A DNA stretch of 64,000 bases from Begonia masoniana. Taxonomy: Eukaryota; Streptophyta; Magnoliopsida; Cucurbitales; Begoniaceae. Position 1 is the first letter of the stretch, and each line of letters starts with the position of its first letter. Below the pieces are notes generated by a model that saw only the letters and a program-made list of their open reading frames with translations, was not told the DNA's origin and ran no database searches. Positions 41,662 through 53,408 of the stretch are shown here, one piece after another. The translations under genes and the position numbers were made by a program. The stretch lies in the NCBI GenBank assembly GCA_022432975.1, contig CM039509.1:45294209-45358208 (forward strand), read 5' to 3'.

Positions 41662-44526
41662 TTAGATTTTCTCAACCCAAATGAGACCTAGCCTTATTCT
41701 AATATTATTGAAGGTATTTTCATCCAAAGGCTTGGTAAAGATGTCAGCTAATTGATCAATAGAATTAACAAATTCTAAGGAAATATCACCTTTTTGAACA
41801 TGATCTCTTATAAAGTGATATATGACCTCTATATGCTTAGTTCTAGAATGTTGGATCGGATTTTTGGAAATGTTAATGGCACTGGTGTTGTCACACCAAA
41901 TAGGAATCCTATCATAGAAAAGATTATAATCTTCTAGAGTTTGTTTCATCCAAAGCATTTGTGCACAAAAACTGCCAGCAGCAATATATTCACTCTCAGC
42001 AGTTGACAATGCAACAGAATTCTGTTTCTTAGAGTACAAAGACACTAGAGATTCTCCTAAGAACTGACAAGTGCTACTGGCGCTTTTCCTATCAACTAGA
42101 CTTCCAGCATAATCAGAATCAGAGTATCCAACCAGATCAAAAGAGGTGCCCTTTGGATACCATAATCCTAAGTCATAAGTCCCTCTCAAATATTTGAAAA
42201 TTCTTTTGACAGCAGATAAATAAGACTCCTTAGGAGCAGCTTTGAATCTAGCACATAGACATACACTAAAGAGAATATCTGGGCTACTTGCAGTCAGATA
42301 TAACAATGATCCAATCATACCACGATACTTTTTAATATCCACACTTACTCCATTTTCATCTTTATCCAATTTGGTTGTGGTACTCATGGGAGTTCTAGAG
42401 GATTTAACAAATTCCAGACCAAATTTCTTTAGAAGCTCCTTAATGTATTTTTCTTGGCAGAAGAAAATGCCATCAGGAGATTGACTAATCTGGAATCCTA
42501 AGAAGAATTTTAACTCTCCCATCATACTCATTTCAAATTCACTTTGCATGAGGGAGGAAAATTTATTACACATAGTGACATTAGTTGATCCAAAAATAAT
42601 GTCATCGACATAGATTTGAACTAACAGAATATCCTCATCCTTTTGCATGGTAAACAGAGTTGAATCGGTGTAACCATTTTTGAAATTTTTTTCCTCGAGG
42701 AAATTCTTCAATCTATCATATCAAGCTCTATGAGCCTGCTTAAGACCATAAAGAGCTTTCCTTAGTTTGTATACATGGTCGGGTTTATCAAAGGCTTCAA
42801 AACCTAAGGGTTGCTCAACATAAACTTCTTCTGTGATGTGGCCATTTAAGAATGCACTCTTTACATCTATTTGAAAGAGTGTGAAGTTCTTGTAGCAGGC
42901 AAAAGCTAAGAGCATTTTGATTGACTCTAGTCTAGCTACAGGGGCAAAGGATTCCTCAAAATCAATACATTCTTCTTGAGAATATCCCTTAGCAACTAGT
43001 CTAGCCTTATTTCTTACAACAATCCCATTTTCATCCAATTTATTCTTGTAAACCCATTTTGTTTCAATAACAGGATGATCCTTAGGCCGTGGAACAAGTT
43101 CCCATACCTTGCTCCTTTCAAATTGATTTAATTCTTCCTGCATAGCCATAATCCAATTTTCATCATTCTCGGCCTCTTCAAATTTCTTAGGCTCTACTTG
43201 AGAAATGAATGCCACATTGGCACAGAGGTTCCTAAGAGAGGATCTAGTCTTTACACCTAAGGAAGGATCACCTAAGACTTCATCTAAGGGATGATCTTTG
43301 ACATATTTCCAATCCCTAGGAAGAGCAGGAATTTCATCCTTGACAGGGACAATATCTAGAGAACTTGAGGAAGGTTCTAGGGATTTTCCTATTTGAAGGA
43401 TGTCTGTAGGCTTATCTAAGGAGAGGGAATCTAGATGCTTTTCTAAAGAATCATCCTTATCCACATTGATTGTGAGTTGAAGGGTCTCATCAAAGTTGAC
43501 AGGAACAGATTCCTCTACTACTTGAGTTCTCTTATTGAACACCCTATAGGCCTTACTAGAGAGAGAATAACCAAGAAAAATTCCAAGATCTGATTTGGAA
43601 TCGAATTTTCCTAAGTTATCCTTAGTGTTAAGAATGAAGCATTTACTACCGAAGGCTCTAAAGTACTTAACAGAAGGGGTTTTACCATTCCAAAGCTCAT
43701 AGGGAGTTTTCTCTAAAATAGGTCTTATAGAGACCCGATTAAGCACATAACAAGCTGTTGAAACAGCTTCAGCCCAGAAATATTTTGGAAGGGTATTTTC
43801 ATTGAGCATAATTCGGGCTAGCTCTTGAAGAGACCTATTCTTCCTCTCAACAACGCCATTTTGCTGAGGGGTTTTAGGGGGGAAAAAGTTGTTCTCAATT
43901 CCATATTTGAGACACAAGAGTTCAAATCTCTCATTTTTAAATTCTCCACCATGATCACTATGAATAGCAACAATGGTGAGTTCCTTTTCATTTTGAACTC
44001 TTTTCCTAAAACTAGAGAAGGTATCAAAGGTCTCATCCTTTGACTTCAGAAAGAACACCCAAGTAAATCTAGAGAAATCGTCAACAATGACAAAAGCATA
44101 GAATTTACCTTCTAAGCTGGCTATATTAGTAGGACCGAAGAGGCCCATGTGAAGAAGTTGGAGAGGCTTGGAGGTAGAGATTGCATTCTTCGATGCAAAG
44201 GAACTTTTGATTTGCTTGCCCATTTGACAAGCTCCACAGACTTTATCCTTCTCAAAGGATATCTTAGGGATCCCTCTAACTAAACTCTCCTTAGTAATCT
44301 TAGCTAAGGTATCCATCCCTATGTGTCCTAATCTCCTATGTCAAATCCAACTATCATTGGAAGAATTAACAGCAAAGCTTTTCTCATCAACATGCTCAAT
44401 ATCATTCAGATCAATAATATAGACATTTTTTTTTCTATAGCCTTTAAATAGTACAGTGTTATTTGAAATGTCTTTGATCACACAAGCATTTGATTTAAAT
44501 GTGACTTTATAGCCTTTGTCACACAA
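41662..44526 (-). pseudogene. Sirevirus pol: integrase, reverse transcriptase, RNase H
   Basis: One frame with gag, read from 44526 to 41662. The pre-integrase [12 protein letters not shown] carries a stop just before it (44341). The integrase core shows [28 protein letters not shown] and [18 protein letters not shown] shows [34 protein letters not shown] and the active site IYVDDIIFGST. RNase H shows GYSDSDYAGSLVDRK, ALSTAESEYIAA, WCDNTSAINI and ends DIFTKPL. A TGG-to-TGA stop lies at 42721 within RT. These enzymes copy and insert the element; this copy cannot make the full polyprotein. Confidence 0.92.
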
Positions 44527-44778
44527 TTAACTTATGCTAAGCAGATTATGTTTTAACCCTTCTACTAACAAAACATTTTCAATGATAGGATTGGAAGGAT
44601 TACCTATATTGCCGATGCCAACAATTTTGCCCTTTTGGTTTCCACCAAAAGTAACGCTTCCTTTCTTCTTGTTGACAACAGCAAACTTGGTTGAGTCTCC
44701 TGTTATATGACTCGAGCATCCACTGTCGAGGTACCATTGATTTTTCCCAGGAGAACAGTCAACCTACAAAACAGAAGA
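44527..44778 (-). pseudogene. Sirevirus protease region
   Basis: In frame with gag, between stops. It encodes NQWYLDSGCSSHITGD, the copia aspartic protease active site, followed by FGGNQKGKIVGIG. Stops flank it at about 44776, 44762 and 44527, each one transition away from a sense codon. Confidence 0.82.
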
Positions 44779-46353
44779 TCAAGTTGTCTTCTTTGGTACC
44801 CAAACCTTTTGTGTCCTAGTGTTAGGTCTGGTTCCCTTAGGAACCCATTGTAATTTACTACCAGCTTTCATATTGTTCGTCTTTAAAGGACATACAAAGG
44901 ATTTATGTCCTATTTCATTATAAGCATGGCAAACAGTAGATTTAACAAAGAAATTCTTATACACTTTCTTTTTACTAGAACCATCATACCCTAAACTTGC
45001 TTTACCAAATGTCATCCTCTGACTATTTAACAGCTTGTTCAACTGTTTACTACCGTTAGTGAAGTTCAGAACAAGTTTATTCAAGGTCTCATTTTTCTTT
45101 TTAAGTTCAGTAACTTCTTTTTCATGCTGATTAGTTTCCTTGGCATGCTTTTCAACTAGACTTGCATTTTCTCTTCTCAACAAATTGTGTTTGGTCTTTA
45201 ACATGCTAAATTGCTTTACCAAATCATTAAATGCTTCAACTAGCTCACCATCATCATTTTCACTTTCACTATCACTTAAAGTATTGGAAGAAGAAGAACT
45301 AACCTTATCTTCATGTGCCATGAAGCACAGGTTGGCAACCTCTTCCTCTTCTGAAGAGGTGTCGCCTTCACTGTCATCCCAAGTGGCCTTCTTAGCCTTC
45401 TTCTTAAACTTCTTGGGATTTTTCTTCGCTTGTGGACAGTCTGCCTTCATGTGACCAGGCTTTCCACACTCGAAACAAGTGATTTCCTTTTCTTTTTGAA
45501 ACTTTTCACCCTTTGGAAATCTCCTTCCTTGCATCCTCTTTCTTTGAAGGAATTTGCTGAACCTCCTTGTAATGAGGGCAATGTCCTCATCATCATCTTC
45601 TTCCTCCTCGGATTCCTCTTGTTTGCTGGAGGAGGCTTTTAGAGCAATATCTTTCCTTTTATTGATCTCCTTTTCTTTGAGATCCTTCTTGTCATTGGCT
45701 CTTATGGTTATCTCATGAGTCATTAGAGACCCAATGAGCTCTTCCAATTTGAGAACCTTGAGATCACGAGTTTCTTGAATGGCAGTCACTTTTGGTTGCC
45801 AGGCTCTTGGTAAGCATCTTAGAATTTTCCTGACAAGTTCTTCATTTGGATATACTCTACCAAGCACTTTCAAACCATTAGTAATATTAGTGAAACGAGT
45901 AAACATAGAACTAATTGATTCATCCTTTAGCATTGAAAAAAGTTCGTACTCATGTACAAGCATGCTTAATTTACTTTCTTTAACTTGGTTTGTTCCTTCG
46001 TGTGTGATCTCTAATAAGTGCCAAATTTCTTGTGCGCTCTCACACCCTTGTACTCTATTAAACTCATCTCGATTCAGAGCACAGTATAGGGTGTTTATGG
46101 CTTTGGCATTTAGACTCAAATTTCTCTTATCGGACTCAGTTAATTCAGAAGAGTCCTTAGGAATACTTTTTCCATCAACAGTTTTCATGGCCTTGAAGGG
46201 GTCATTCTTTATTATGCTCAAAATCTCATAGTCCATGGCTTGAACGAATATTCTCATTCTCGCCTTCCAATAAATATAATCACTGCCATCAAACAGTGGT
46301 GGACGAGAAATGGACTGACTCTCAAGGTGTGAGGCGTTTGTGTTGAATGCCAT
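44779..46353 (-). pseudogene. Sirevirus gag
   Basis: 524 codons of gag. The capsid-type domain lies near the N terminus (PPLFDGSDYIYWKARM, ESAQEIWHLLEITHEGT). Lys/Glu-rich tracts follow, then the zinc knuckle CFECGKPGHMKADC around residue 295, and a coiled coil near residues 380-440. A second Cys/His motif (CHAYNEIGHKSFVC) occurs near residue 485, with its second ligand position changed to Tyr. It ends at a TAA that reads as a CAA change. An ATG start lies 56 bases from the PBS. Confidence 0.85.
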
Positions 46354-46408
46354 TGTAAATATATCTCACAGAGTATATATATAAACAACTTAGACAATGT
46401 ATTACCTC

Positions 46409-46422
46409 GCTCTGATACCAAT
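46409..46422 (-). promoter_or_regulatory. Primer-binding site of the Sirevirus-like element
   Basis: Minus strand reads ATTGGTATCAGAGC, complementary to the 3' end of initiator tRNA-Met. It directly abuts the 5' LTR and primes minus-strand synthesis. Confidence 0.9.
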
Positions 46423-46495
46423 TGTAGGATCGAGATTGTCTAAGAGGGGGGTGAATTAGACTTTTAATTCTTTTTAAATCTAACAGCAAATAATT

Positions 46496-48674
46496 TGTAA
46501 CGCCTCGAGTTTTCTGAACCCGGTTTGTTACTCATAAGCCGTACATAACTAAGAAACCTTGGACAAAATTTAAAATTACTCTTGAAAGACTAAATTTAAC
46601 ATTTTGTTTTTTGAAACTTCAAAACATTTAAATGTTTGCAGCGGGAATCATTTGAACCACCATGAAGTTATTCAGAACTACGAGATGCTGCTGAATTGTT
46701 AAGAAACAATCGGCAATTTAAAAATTCTAGTTTAAACGGCGAAATACTAGAGAGATCGTAGAAGTCAAACACATCTGCCGATTGATTAAAGTCAACGGAA
46801 GAAGCAGAAAACAACCAAAATCGAGGGCTCCTGCCGATGACGTCAAACGAATGAAAAACAAAGGACATCTCCCGGTAGACTGTATCTGCCAGTGACTAAA
46901 CGACAAAATGCGCTCTACATCTTCCGATGACGTCAGCACGCATCTGCCGATAAGTTTACTGAGACATCATCCGATGGACTTAGACTTACATCTTCCGATG
47001 ACGTCAGCTCACATCTGCCGATCACTAAACGTCAAACGTAGTACCCACTCATACCGGTAGGGCAAATCCTACATCTTCCGATGGAACAAACCCCATGTAC
47101 CGGTGACTTTACTGAAACATCATCCGATGACTATTCTTAAGGCATCTTCCGATAGAATCAACCTACATCATCCGATGACTTTTCTTAAGGCATCTTCCGA
47201 TAGAATCAACCTACATCATCCGATGACTTTTCTTAAGGCATCTTCCGATAGACAATTTACTTGACTCCTACCGATGGACCAAACAACATGGCAGTAGACT
47301 TTACTATAAATCAAGAAAGTCCCGACTATCAAAAGGACTTAAACATTTTACCAAAAACCATTCAAAGGCAGTTTAAATCATTGTATTGCTCAAATTCAGT
47401 AAAAACAACATTTTAAAATCCAATGGAACACTAATGTCAGGAAATCTCCAAAACTAATTCAAAAGGTTGCTACCACTACTGTCATGAAAACTCACTGTAC
47501 TCTGATTGAATCATTATCAATTAGACCTTCACAACCGTTGACACCAGTTAACCCGCCTCATCAGTTTACCAGACCGGAGCATGAATGTACCCCTCCAATC
47601 ACATCTACTGATCTGTGCATACGGGAAAATCACCTGCAATAATCTCTTCACCTACATCACAAAACTCATCTATTAGCTTAATGCTAAGCAAGTAAAGCGA
47701 GAAATGAAATGTGTACTGAAATGTAAATCCTAAATATGCAGTTTCTATTTTCATTCCTCAGTTATGTTGCATTCGCTCACTGGTCTGATGATCCCTGATA
47801 CAATGGGAGGTGGATCAATTTTCCTAGGGTATGAATCCATATACTCAATTAAGGGGTGGATTAATTCCCTTAACAACTGATTTGATCCCTGATACAATGG
47901 GAGGTGGATCAATTTTCCCAGGGTATGAATCCATGTGTTCGATTAAGGGGCAGATTAGTTCCCTTAAAAGTATACTGTCGCAATCTGTTCACATCTCACC
48001 ATGCTACTTCATGTAAATTCATTTTCGTTTTCTTTCAAAATATGATGCATGGCAACTGAAAAGAAACATACATTCATGCACACACAAATCCTACTGTTTT
48101 GTGATGTAGGCCCGAAGGCACATACAAACTTTACTTACCTGGTCTCCTGGAATAACTTGGTTGCAAGCTACTTCGGGTGTTACTCAAACCTAAAACCATA
48201 GACAGAGCATACATTAAATTTCCTCTAATCTTCATTCTAAACCACTCGAAATCTAAGGGAAACTGTTTTTGGGAATTCTAGTTATTGTGCATTCCCGATT
48301 TCAACTTAAACCGAAACCACCACTCGCTTACTGCCTTCTCAAAACCTCATATATCATCCCTCCTATCAATGATAGATACAATGTAACAAGAAATAGAAGC
48401 AAAACTCTCCGAGTTCGGAGGAAATCGCTGGAGGAAGTCGAAGGGGTCTCCTATCGCGCTCTGCTAAGCTGAGGAGCTGAGAATGGAGGGGAAATGAAAT
48501 AAACAGTGGCGGCTACTTCATTAATAGTTTCCTTAAATACGTTAACCTTTATTACTATCAGATTACCATACTGCCCTCCCTTAGTCATACATTAACCTAG
48601 TCATTAATCCTCCATAACAATAATGTCTCACGATTTGATTAAATAATTAGATTGTGATTTAACCGGGTGCTACA
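46496..48674 (-). mobile_element. Solo LTR C3
   Basis: Begins TGTAACGCCTCG and ends CCGGGTGCTACA. The flanks taatt (46491-46495) and caatt (48675-48679) are a duplication with one change; the uninterrupted 3' LTR reads caatt. Sense is minus. Exon-like block 48189-48139 (TTTTAG before, GTAAGT after) is followed by the ccttcgggcctacatcac block. A two-copy hairpin repeat lies at 47770-47965. The terminal frame is 47715-47605. The array 46860-47280 holds CATCTTCCGATGACGTCAGC and ACTAAACGACAAAA. Confidence 0.9.
47605..47715 (-). CDS. Terminal micro-exon reading frame of LTR C3
   Basis: Open for 37 codons from a TTTCAG acceptor to TAG, exactly the length of its C2 counterpart. It contains SLYLLSIKLIDEFCDVG and an acidic tail ending FPVCTDQ. 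C2 and C3 differ at many bases but keep the frame and most residues. There is no ATG in frame. Confidence 0.4.
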   Translation of the reverse strand, partial: YTFHFSLYLLSIKLIDEFCDVGEEIIAGDFPVCTDQ

Positions 48675-50054
48675 CAATTAAACACTAAATGTAAAAGAGA
48701 GAGTAAGAGAAATTTGACACCAGTGTTTTTACATGGTTCGGCCAAAAACTGCCTACGTCCATGCTTTAAGGTTTCCCCCTTGAAGATCTTTTCCTTCTCC
48801 TCAGAGAAAAACTAGATCGCATTTCCCGGACGTCGATCTACAGCCTTTACAAACTGGATTGTTCTTCAGGGGCGACAATCCACTGTTTTTTACAGAATAA
48901 TGAATTTGTAGATTTTCAGTACAGACTACTTTCCCTCAAGGATTAAATCTCAAGTTAAGGATTCGAGAGGAGTAGATGAAAATACAGAGTATGAGAAATT
49001 CGGCTCGATAGGGCTCATAATTGATTTTTGCAAAAGTTGTTTCTTCAAGCTTTCTTCTCGTCTTTTATACTCTGTCTGCAATCGGTTCTTGGTCTTGAAT
49101 GCTCCTTATCCGAATATGGAAGTTTTATTACCGTTGGAGCAGCATCTGTACAAAGTAGCTAGTCATTGCTCTCTAGGGTTACTATTTGCTCGTCGCCATT
49201 AATGCTCTGGAGTTTAAGTTCTGGACGAGGTCTCTGTTGCTTCGCGGTATATTTAAATTTGGCAGAAGATACTGTACACCGGATGATGTTGTCTTTGAAA
49301 TGCTTGAACTGCCATCGGATGATGCTGTCTTTGAAAACTTGAACCGCTGTCGGATGATGCGATTTTGAAATGTTGAACCGCCATCGGTATAGGTTGCTTT
49401 AAAAAGCTGAACCGCCATCAGTATATGCGACTTAAAAAGCTGAACCGCTATCGGTAGATGTAACTTTAAAGTGCTGAGCGGCTATCAGTAGAAGTCTTCA
49501 GAAATTTGTCGTCTAGCTATCGGCAGAATTACTCTTTGGAAGACTTTGAAACGCCAGCGGTATCTGTAGCTTTTTGTCGTTTAGCAATCGGATGATTTAC
49601 TCTTTGAACGACTCCGCTTTTGTTGTTTAGTGATCGGTGTAAGCAATCGGATGATTTACTCTTTGAACGACTCCGCTTTTGTCGTTTAGCGATCGGTGTA
49701 AGCAATAAACGTCTCCACTTTTGTCGTTTTGTTGGCAGTGTATGTCTACTTTTCTTCTTCAATCGGTAGATATACATTTTGTCGTTTTCCTATCGGTTGA
49801 AATCCTCTTTTCTACTTCACCGGTAGATGTACATTTTGTTTATCAATTTTCAGCCATGTTTTATTATTCAACCCTGTGCACTTAACCACATTTGTTAGAC
49901 TACTAAAATACTCTTTCCAAGGGCATTTCCAACCGAATAATTTCAAATGCACAACTCATTATTCTCATATATTAAACATAATCAAATTACATTCTTGATC
50001 ATCCAAACACATCATCAAAAACATATTTAAACCAAAACACTATTTAAGTCAACA

Positions 50055-50486
50055 GGCTATTTTACGCAGCTCTCGCCAGTAGAGGTCGTATGGGGCGAGC
50101 CCGAACATGGCGTAATTATAACCCATAATCTCCACTCCAGCAAACATCAGCCTAGACGCAATGGCAAGGTCCTGTTCAGTAAAACACTCCCTAGCAAGCT
50201 GGCACTTGTTTATAACCACGGTTTTCTTAAGACCCACGTAAATGATGAAAATCAGTCCATATTTTTGGATTAGCGGTTCTAAAATTTTAAAGACTGGTCG
50301 ATTTCCTTTTAAAAGAAGAAGATGACCTAGTAGAGGCCATCGGACGGCTACTTCGGGTGGCTCAGTGGAGTTAACTCTTTGCTTTCTCTTCAACAGAAAG
50401 TATGAGAAGAAGAAAAGGATGACGATGAGAAAAGATCCACTGGCAAAAACCGTCCATGGCGGAAGGTTATGATTGCCCATTTCCAT
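50055..50486 (-). pseudogene. CYP82-like pseudogene, fragment 4 (N-terminal part)
   Basis: Start codon equivalent to the intact gene at 50486 (MEMGNHNLPPW). The membrane anchor and PPEVAVRWPLLGH hinge are present. The residues show SRLMFAG for SRPMFAG and YDLYWREL for YGLYWREL, and the frame runs into the Sirevirus LTR. This is the most 5' piece of the left copy. An in-frame ATG upstream at 50537 parallels the intact locus. Confidence 0.92.
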
Positions 50487-51731
50487 TTTTGAGGAGTGGC
50501 GTTTGAGAATGTTTTCTAATTGATTTATAATCGCCAAAGCAAGATTGTTCCAGTTCTTGCTTTGTCATTTTCTGTCGGCTTGACCTTCTTTTGTCTAACA
50601 ACTTACCAAAATGGGTAAAATTAATAAGAAAAAGAAATTAACTGGAATAATTTATCATGTTAAAGTCAAATTCCTACTCTTTAAATCATGTAATTTATGT
50701 CTGAAAACCAGTACAAAATTAGTGTCTTAAAATTCCCGAAAAGAATCTCAAACTTATTTTTAGGTTTATAGGATTTATTTATTTTTTTAAATTATGATTA
50801 TCTCACAAAACCTAACCAATTAATCTCTTATTTATTGGTGAAATTAAAATGATAAACATGAAAAATAAAAATTCTACACGTAAATCATATACTATATTTA
50901 TTGGTGAAATAAAAATCCTAAACAATAAAATTGAACAAGACCAAATTTAATAATTAAAATTAGTTTTTTATCTGAATAATGTAATTAGATTGTCTAATTA
51001 TAGGTTGTCTAACTAGATTATTTAATTGTCCAAATAGATTGACTAATTATTAGTTCATTTTTTAATCGCATTAACTAGTAATTTGAAATGTTGCATTGCC
51101 GATTGCACTAATTAAAATGCCTATTAGCAATTGAATTGTTTAATAATTAGATTATTAAATTATTGCCTAACCATTAATTTGATTCTTTTAATTGTGTAAA
51201 TTTTTTAATTGATTGCCTATTTGATTACATATTATTTCTGTGTAAATTTGATTTGCTTGTAATCTATTAGTTTTTTTTTTTAAATATAAACTAAACTAGA
51301 ACCAAATTGATAACGTATGGTCAGTCCCGATCGATTTATTACAATAATAGTTTGTTTAGATTCCACTTCTTGTGAAGTGAAAATAGTCGGTTCAATTAAA
51401 CTAAATGGACCGAAACGTATTTATCCCTACTATTTATTTTTTAATCAAGAGGAAATGATTTGGAAAAAGTACTAATTAATAATTCGCAGCTGCGTCTACT
51501 ATGTCAATCAAATTTGTAACACGTTTTGAGGTCACACTTCTTCGTTTATGATTCTGAAACTTTATTTCAATACTTGTATTGTCAATTCATTTGCCAAGTC
51601 ACTAAAACTTTAGTATGATAATTCTACAACATTATTTTTTTTTACAAAGAGAAACATGTATTTTAAAAGGTGCTAAGCGTATGGAATTGAAATGCTTTGT
51701 TGTAAATGAAAGATTGTAATTAGTTATGCGG
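50487..51731. repeat. Duplication left arm, P450 upstream flank
   Basis: Up to about 51075 it matches 61675-62295 upstream of the intact gene. Beyond that it is AT-rich unique sequence (taattatta and attgcctaattag blocks). No coding content. The promoter of the pseudogene would lie at 50490-50700. Confidence 0.7.
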
Positions 51732-52213
51732 TGTCATAACACTAGTTGTGACATCGATAGTGGAATGCAATAAAGAACAATTATAACATGCGTAAAGTAA
51801 AGAGACAGAAGATTGGTAACGCAGTTCGGCAATTGCCTACGTCTGCGGGGCCACGCCCAGATTTAAAAATATTTCACAGAGTTCACAAAGTTACAAGACA
51901 ACCAGATTTATACAAATAAAGAATCCCTCTTATCTTTGTCGCCGTCTCTTCCTAACTTCTACAATGAAACTGTTTTTGCGAGCTCCCCTCGACTTTGAGA
52001 TGATCTCTCCCAACATCTAAATGTAACAAGATTCCATTCTTGTTGATGACTCCTCCCGGAATCCGTGTATGGAAAGATCCCCTTGCCCACTATGAGAATG
52101 ACAAGCTCCCATTGTCAATAAACAGAACTCCTCCCGAGTTCTAGTGCAGCCTCCTCCCGAGACTGATCTTCAATGAAGAATAAAGATAAATGCACCGATG
52201 ACATCGCTTGTGA
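51732..52213 (-). mobile_element. Copia LTR fragment
   Basis: Starts TGTCATAACACTAG and contains the U5-type block cggcaattgcctacgtctgc followed by ggggccacgccc. It ends abruptly where gypsy gag sequence begins. Its sequence returns inverted at about 63600-64000. No PBS or coding region accompanies it. Confidence 0.65.
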
Positions 52214-52800
52214 CACAAACCGTTGTTTTCTGGAATCAGTTTGAGACTATTTTCTTGGAAAGATTATTTCCCAGGTACGTATGGCAAGCAAAAACAAAGG
52301 AATTTCTGGAGCTGGTCCATAAAAACATGACGGTTCTGGACTGTCAGATCAAATTTGAGGAGCTGGCCAGGTATGCAGGCCAATTTATTCCAGATAAAGC
52401 TGCTAAGGCCCAGAGGTCTGAACAGGATCTGAGAGCAAGAATTTTGAATAGACTCGTAGCTTTGAAGATCCAGTCTTATCCAGACAAGGTGGAGAGGGTC
52501 ATGTTACTTGAACAAAAACTAGAGACCAATAAAGATGAAGGGAAATCACAGAGGAAAGCAAAAGGGAAGAAACCAGAGGATAGCAGTGGAGGAGATCAGC
52601 AATTTAAAAAGCCTTGATTTACTCCTCAACCTCAAGTTCAATCACAGGGTTTATACCAGAGTGGACTGACCAGAAGTGATGGTGGCATTTTTCGAACCAC
52701 TGACAGTCAGACCTGCTATTATTGTGGGAAAGTGGGTCACATCAGGAAGTTTTGTAGAAAGTGGAAAGATGACAATCCTGATGCTCAACAGGGAAGTTAA
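52214..52800 (+). pseudogene. Gypsy gag fragment with zinc knuckle
   Basis: Capsid region FETIFLERLFPRYVWQAKTK, then LDCQIKFEELARYAGQFIPD, then a Lys-rich segment to a TGA at 52615. The CCHC knuckle CYYCGKVGHIRKFC follows at about 52712-52755 in the same frame. The N terminus is lost to the junction with the copia LTR piece. Confidence 0.85.
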
Positions 52801-52904
52801 CAGACTCAGTTTTCTACTCAGAGTCCTCCTCCAAATTTTCAACCAACTCAACCAGCCTCTAGACAGTATGGAGGGAATACTTCTCAGGTTGCCAGCTCAT
52901 AGCC

Positions 52905-53335
52905 GAAGGTGCATGCATTTGGTACTTTTGGTGAACAGTCAAACAATGCAGTGATTGAAGGTACTTTCTTGCTTTACAATTCTAAAGTGAAAATTTTGTT
53001 TGATTCTGGAGCGACGCACTCATTTGTGTCAGCTTCAACTGTGTGTGCTTTGAGGTTAGAGATTTTAGCTTTACCCTATATTTTGAATATGGATTCCCCC
53101 TAGGAGGGAATGTGGTGATAGATAAAGTGTGTCAGTCTTGCGTTTTGCGGATTAAAGACTATGAGATTGTGGCTGATCTTATAGTGATGGAGTTGAAGTG
53201 GTTTGATATCATTTTTGGGATGGATTGGTTATCAAGATACAGGGCAGTTATGGACGGCTATAGAAAGAAAATAACAATACGTATTCCCCAAGGTGAAACC
53301 ATTTCATTTTATGGTGATGGAAACTCAATCTGATA
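52905..53335 (+). pseudogene. Gypsy protease
   Basis: Active site LFDSGATHSFVSAS at about 53000-53040, with the second-half motif FDIIFGMDWLSRYRAVMD near 53200-53255 in another frame. A frameshift near 53095 separates them. Confidence 0.85.
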
Positions 53336-53408
53336 CCATTTTCCTCGGACTTTAATTGAATTCAACGGATGGATAGCTAACATTCTGTTACAACCAAATG
53401 ATGATAAC

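Larger units (their letters stand above)
34532..50054 (-). mobile_element. Sirevirus-like Ty1/copia retrotransposon, complete with nested solo LTRs
   Basis: Flanked by ggcta (34527-34531 and 50055-50059). LTRs are 34532-35975 and 46423-50054, the latter split by solo LTR C3. Without insertions it is about 10.4 kb with 1.44-kb LTRs. PBS for initiator tRNA-Met is at 46422-46409. The gag-pol is one frame, and a third ORF of 614 codons lies between pol and the 3' LTR. Several polypurine tracts precede the 3' LTR. Large gag, a third ORF and repeated PPTs are features of the SIRE/Maximus lineage as I know it. Gag-pol is broken by about five in-frame stops. Confidence 0.93.
46423..50054 (-). repeat. 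5' LTR of the Sirevirus-like element, split by LTR C3
   Basis: LTR segments 46423-46495 and 48675-50054 together equal about 1.45 kb and align with the 3' LTR. The array at 49250-49830 repeats the TTTTGTCGTTTAG units. The two LTRs differ at scattered sites, so insertion was not very recent. Confidence 0.92.

Noticed and set aside
45140..46231. Plus-strand frames opposite Sirevirus gag
   Set aside because: They are antisense shadows of gag; the minus frame has the zinc knuckle and capsid motifs.
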